Positions 63,475 through 64,000 of a stretch of DNA of 64,000 bases are shown here, piece after piece. The position numbers and the translations under genes were made by a program. The notes beneath the pieces were generated by a model, which saw only the letters and a list, made by a program, of their open reading frames with translations, was not told where the DNA came from and did not search any database. Source of the stretch: Planococcus rifietoensis (lineage in GTDB: Bacteria; Bacillota; Bacilli; Bacillales_A; Planococcaceae); NCBI RefSeq assembly GCF_001465795.2, contig NZ_CP013659.2, positions 3,056,501-3,120,500 on the forward strand, written 5' to 3'. Each line of letters starts with the position of its first letter. Position 1 is the first letter of the stretch.

Positions 63475-64000
63475 TCAGCCTTGGACGGCTTTCCCTAAAA
63501 ATTGTCTCGTTCTTTCAACGGCGGGCTCAGTGAAAATTTGCTCAGCCGTGCCTTGCTCAATAATGACGCCGTCTTCCATAAAGATGACGCGGTCCGAAAT
63601 TTCCCGCGCAAAACTCAATTCATGGGTCACGATGAACATCGTTTTTCCGGTGTCCGCGACGCGGCGGATGGTGGCCAATACTTCATCGACCAGTTCAGGG
63701 TCCAATGAAGAAGTCGGTTCGTCGAATAACAGCACTTCCGGGTCCAAAGCCAGCGCACGGGCGATGCCGACACGCTGCTGCTGGCCTCCGGACAATTGCG
63801 CAGGGTAATGGCTCAGTTTAGACGACAAGCCGACCTGCTCGAGCATCTCGATGCCTTTCTTGTCAGCAGCGTCTTTTTTCATCCGCTTGACGCTCGTCAA
63901 ACCGACGGAGACATTTTGCAGCACAGTCAGATTCTTGAACAGGTTGTATTGCTGGAACACCATGCCCGTTGCAGTCCTGAGCGCGAAGATTTCCTTTTTC
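63475..64000 (-). CDS. Polar amino-acid ABC ATPase (GlnQ/TcyN type), truncated by window edge
   Basis: The frame continues past base 64000; the visible part has about 175 residues. It shows the Q-loop TGMVFQQYNLF, signature LSGGQQQRVGIARALAL, Walker B VLLFDEPTSSLDP and switch His in FIVTHELSFA, all typical of the PAAT family for glutamine, cystine or methionine-related amino acids. Walker A lies outside the window. Co-directional with mmuM, so the transporter may supply S-methylmethionine, methionine or cystine (inference). Confidence 0.9.
   Translation of the reverse strand, partial: KKEIFALRTATGMVFQQYNLFKNLTVLQNVSVGLTSVKRMKKDAADKKGIEMLEQVGLSSKLSHYPAQLSGGQQQRVGIARALALDPEVLLFDEPTSSLDPELVDEVLATIRRVADTGKTMFIVTHELSFAREISDRVIFMEDGVIIEQGTAEQIFTEPAVERTRQFLGKAVQG

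Overview
The window looks like a chromosomal segment of a moderately GC (roughly 48-50%) low-copy-repeat Bacillota, most likely family Planococcaceae (Planococcus or a close relative). Reasons: Bacillus-type Shine-Dalgarno sites (AAGGAGG) with ATG, GTG and TTG starts, strong intrinsic terminators between almost every pair of units, Bacillales regulators' boxes (Fur, Zur, PerR, PhoP, S-box), Bacillales families such as LURP-one YxjI, DUF4395, DUF4256 and DUF6176, and a Bacillales-type intergenic repeat. The genus is an inference. I see no rRNA, tRNA, IS, prophage or CRISPR. A near-perfect parS site suggests the origin-proximal part of the chromosome.

Layout. 1-4884: tail of a probable heme-degrading monooxygenase, a membrane diguanylate cyclase, an MFS transporter, a cupin and a ferredoxin-NADP reductase-like enzyme. 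4885-8825: divergent Fur-controlled promoters and a siderophore ABC operon (ATPase, lipoprotein, two FecCD permeases). 8877-19091: NhaC antiporter, DHFR-like enzyme, MgtE, DUF4395 protein, proBA, HAAS-domain membrane protein, a lipoprotein, and alkaline phosphatase behind five PhoP-like hexamers. 19235-26022: RND pump with divergent TetR regulator, branched-chain aminotransferase, CoA-type NUDIX hydrolase and a PgeF-type multicopper-like protein. 26023-33548: SNF2 helicase, SRPBCC and SDR pair, a candidate small RNA, an ECF S component, malate:quinone oxidoreductase. 33861-42388: small proteins, Tag glycosylase, then an Opp/Nik-type importer plus MATE exporter behind Zur-like boxes. 42572-48716: a second siderophore-binding lipoprotein with a Fur box, small proteins, a peptide-binding lipoprotein with M42 aminopeptidase, YxjI, DUF4256. 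48895-55425: second diguanylate cyclase, lipoprotein, KatG with a PerR-like box, Yip1-like protein, YdeI-like protein. 55565-64000: Dpp-type ABC operon under a SAM (S-box) riboswitch, a carboxylesterase, a homocysteine S-methyltransferase and the start of an amino-acid ABC operon.

Themes. Metal homeostasis recurs: one siderophore permease pair serves two close paralogous binding proteins, and the Zur-type operon pairs an importer with a MATE exporter, as in an opine-metallophore cycle. The right end forms a methionine/sulfur supply module (S-box transporter, MmuM, amino-acid transporter). The least explained items are a promoter- and terminator-bounded structured RNA at 31051-31166, a 31-codon ORF in the S-box leader, and a large imperfect hairpin at 26139-26221.
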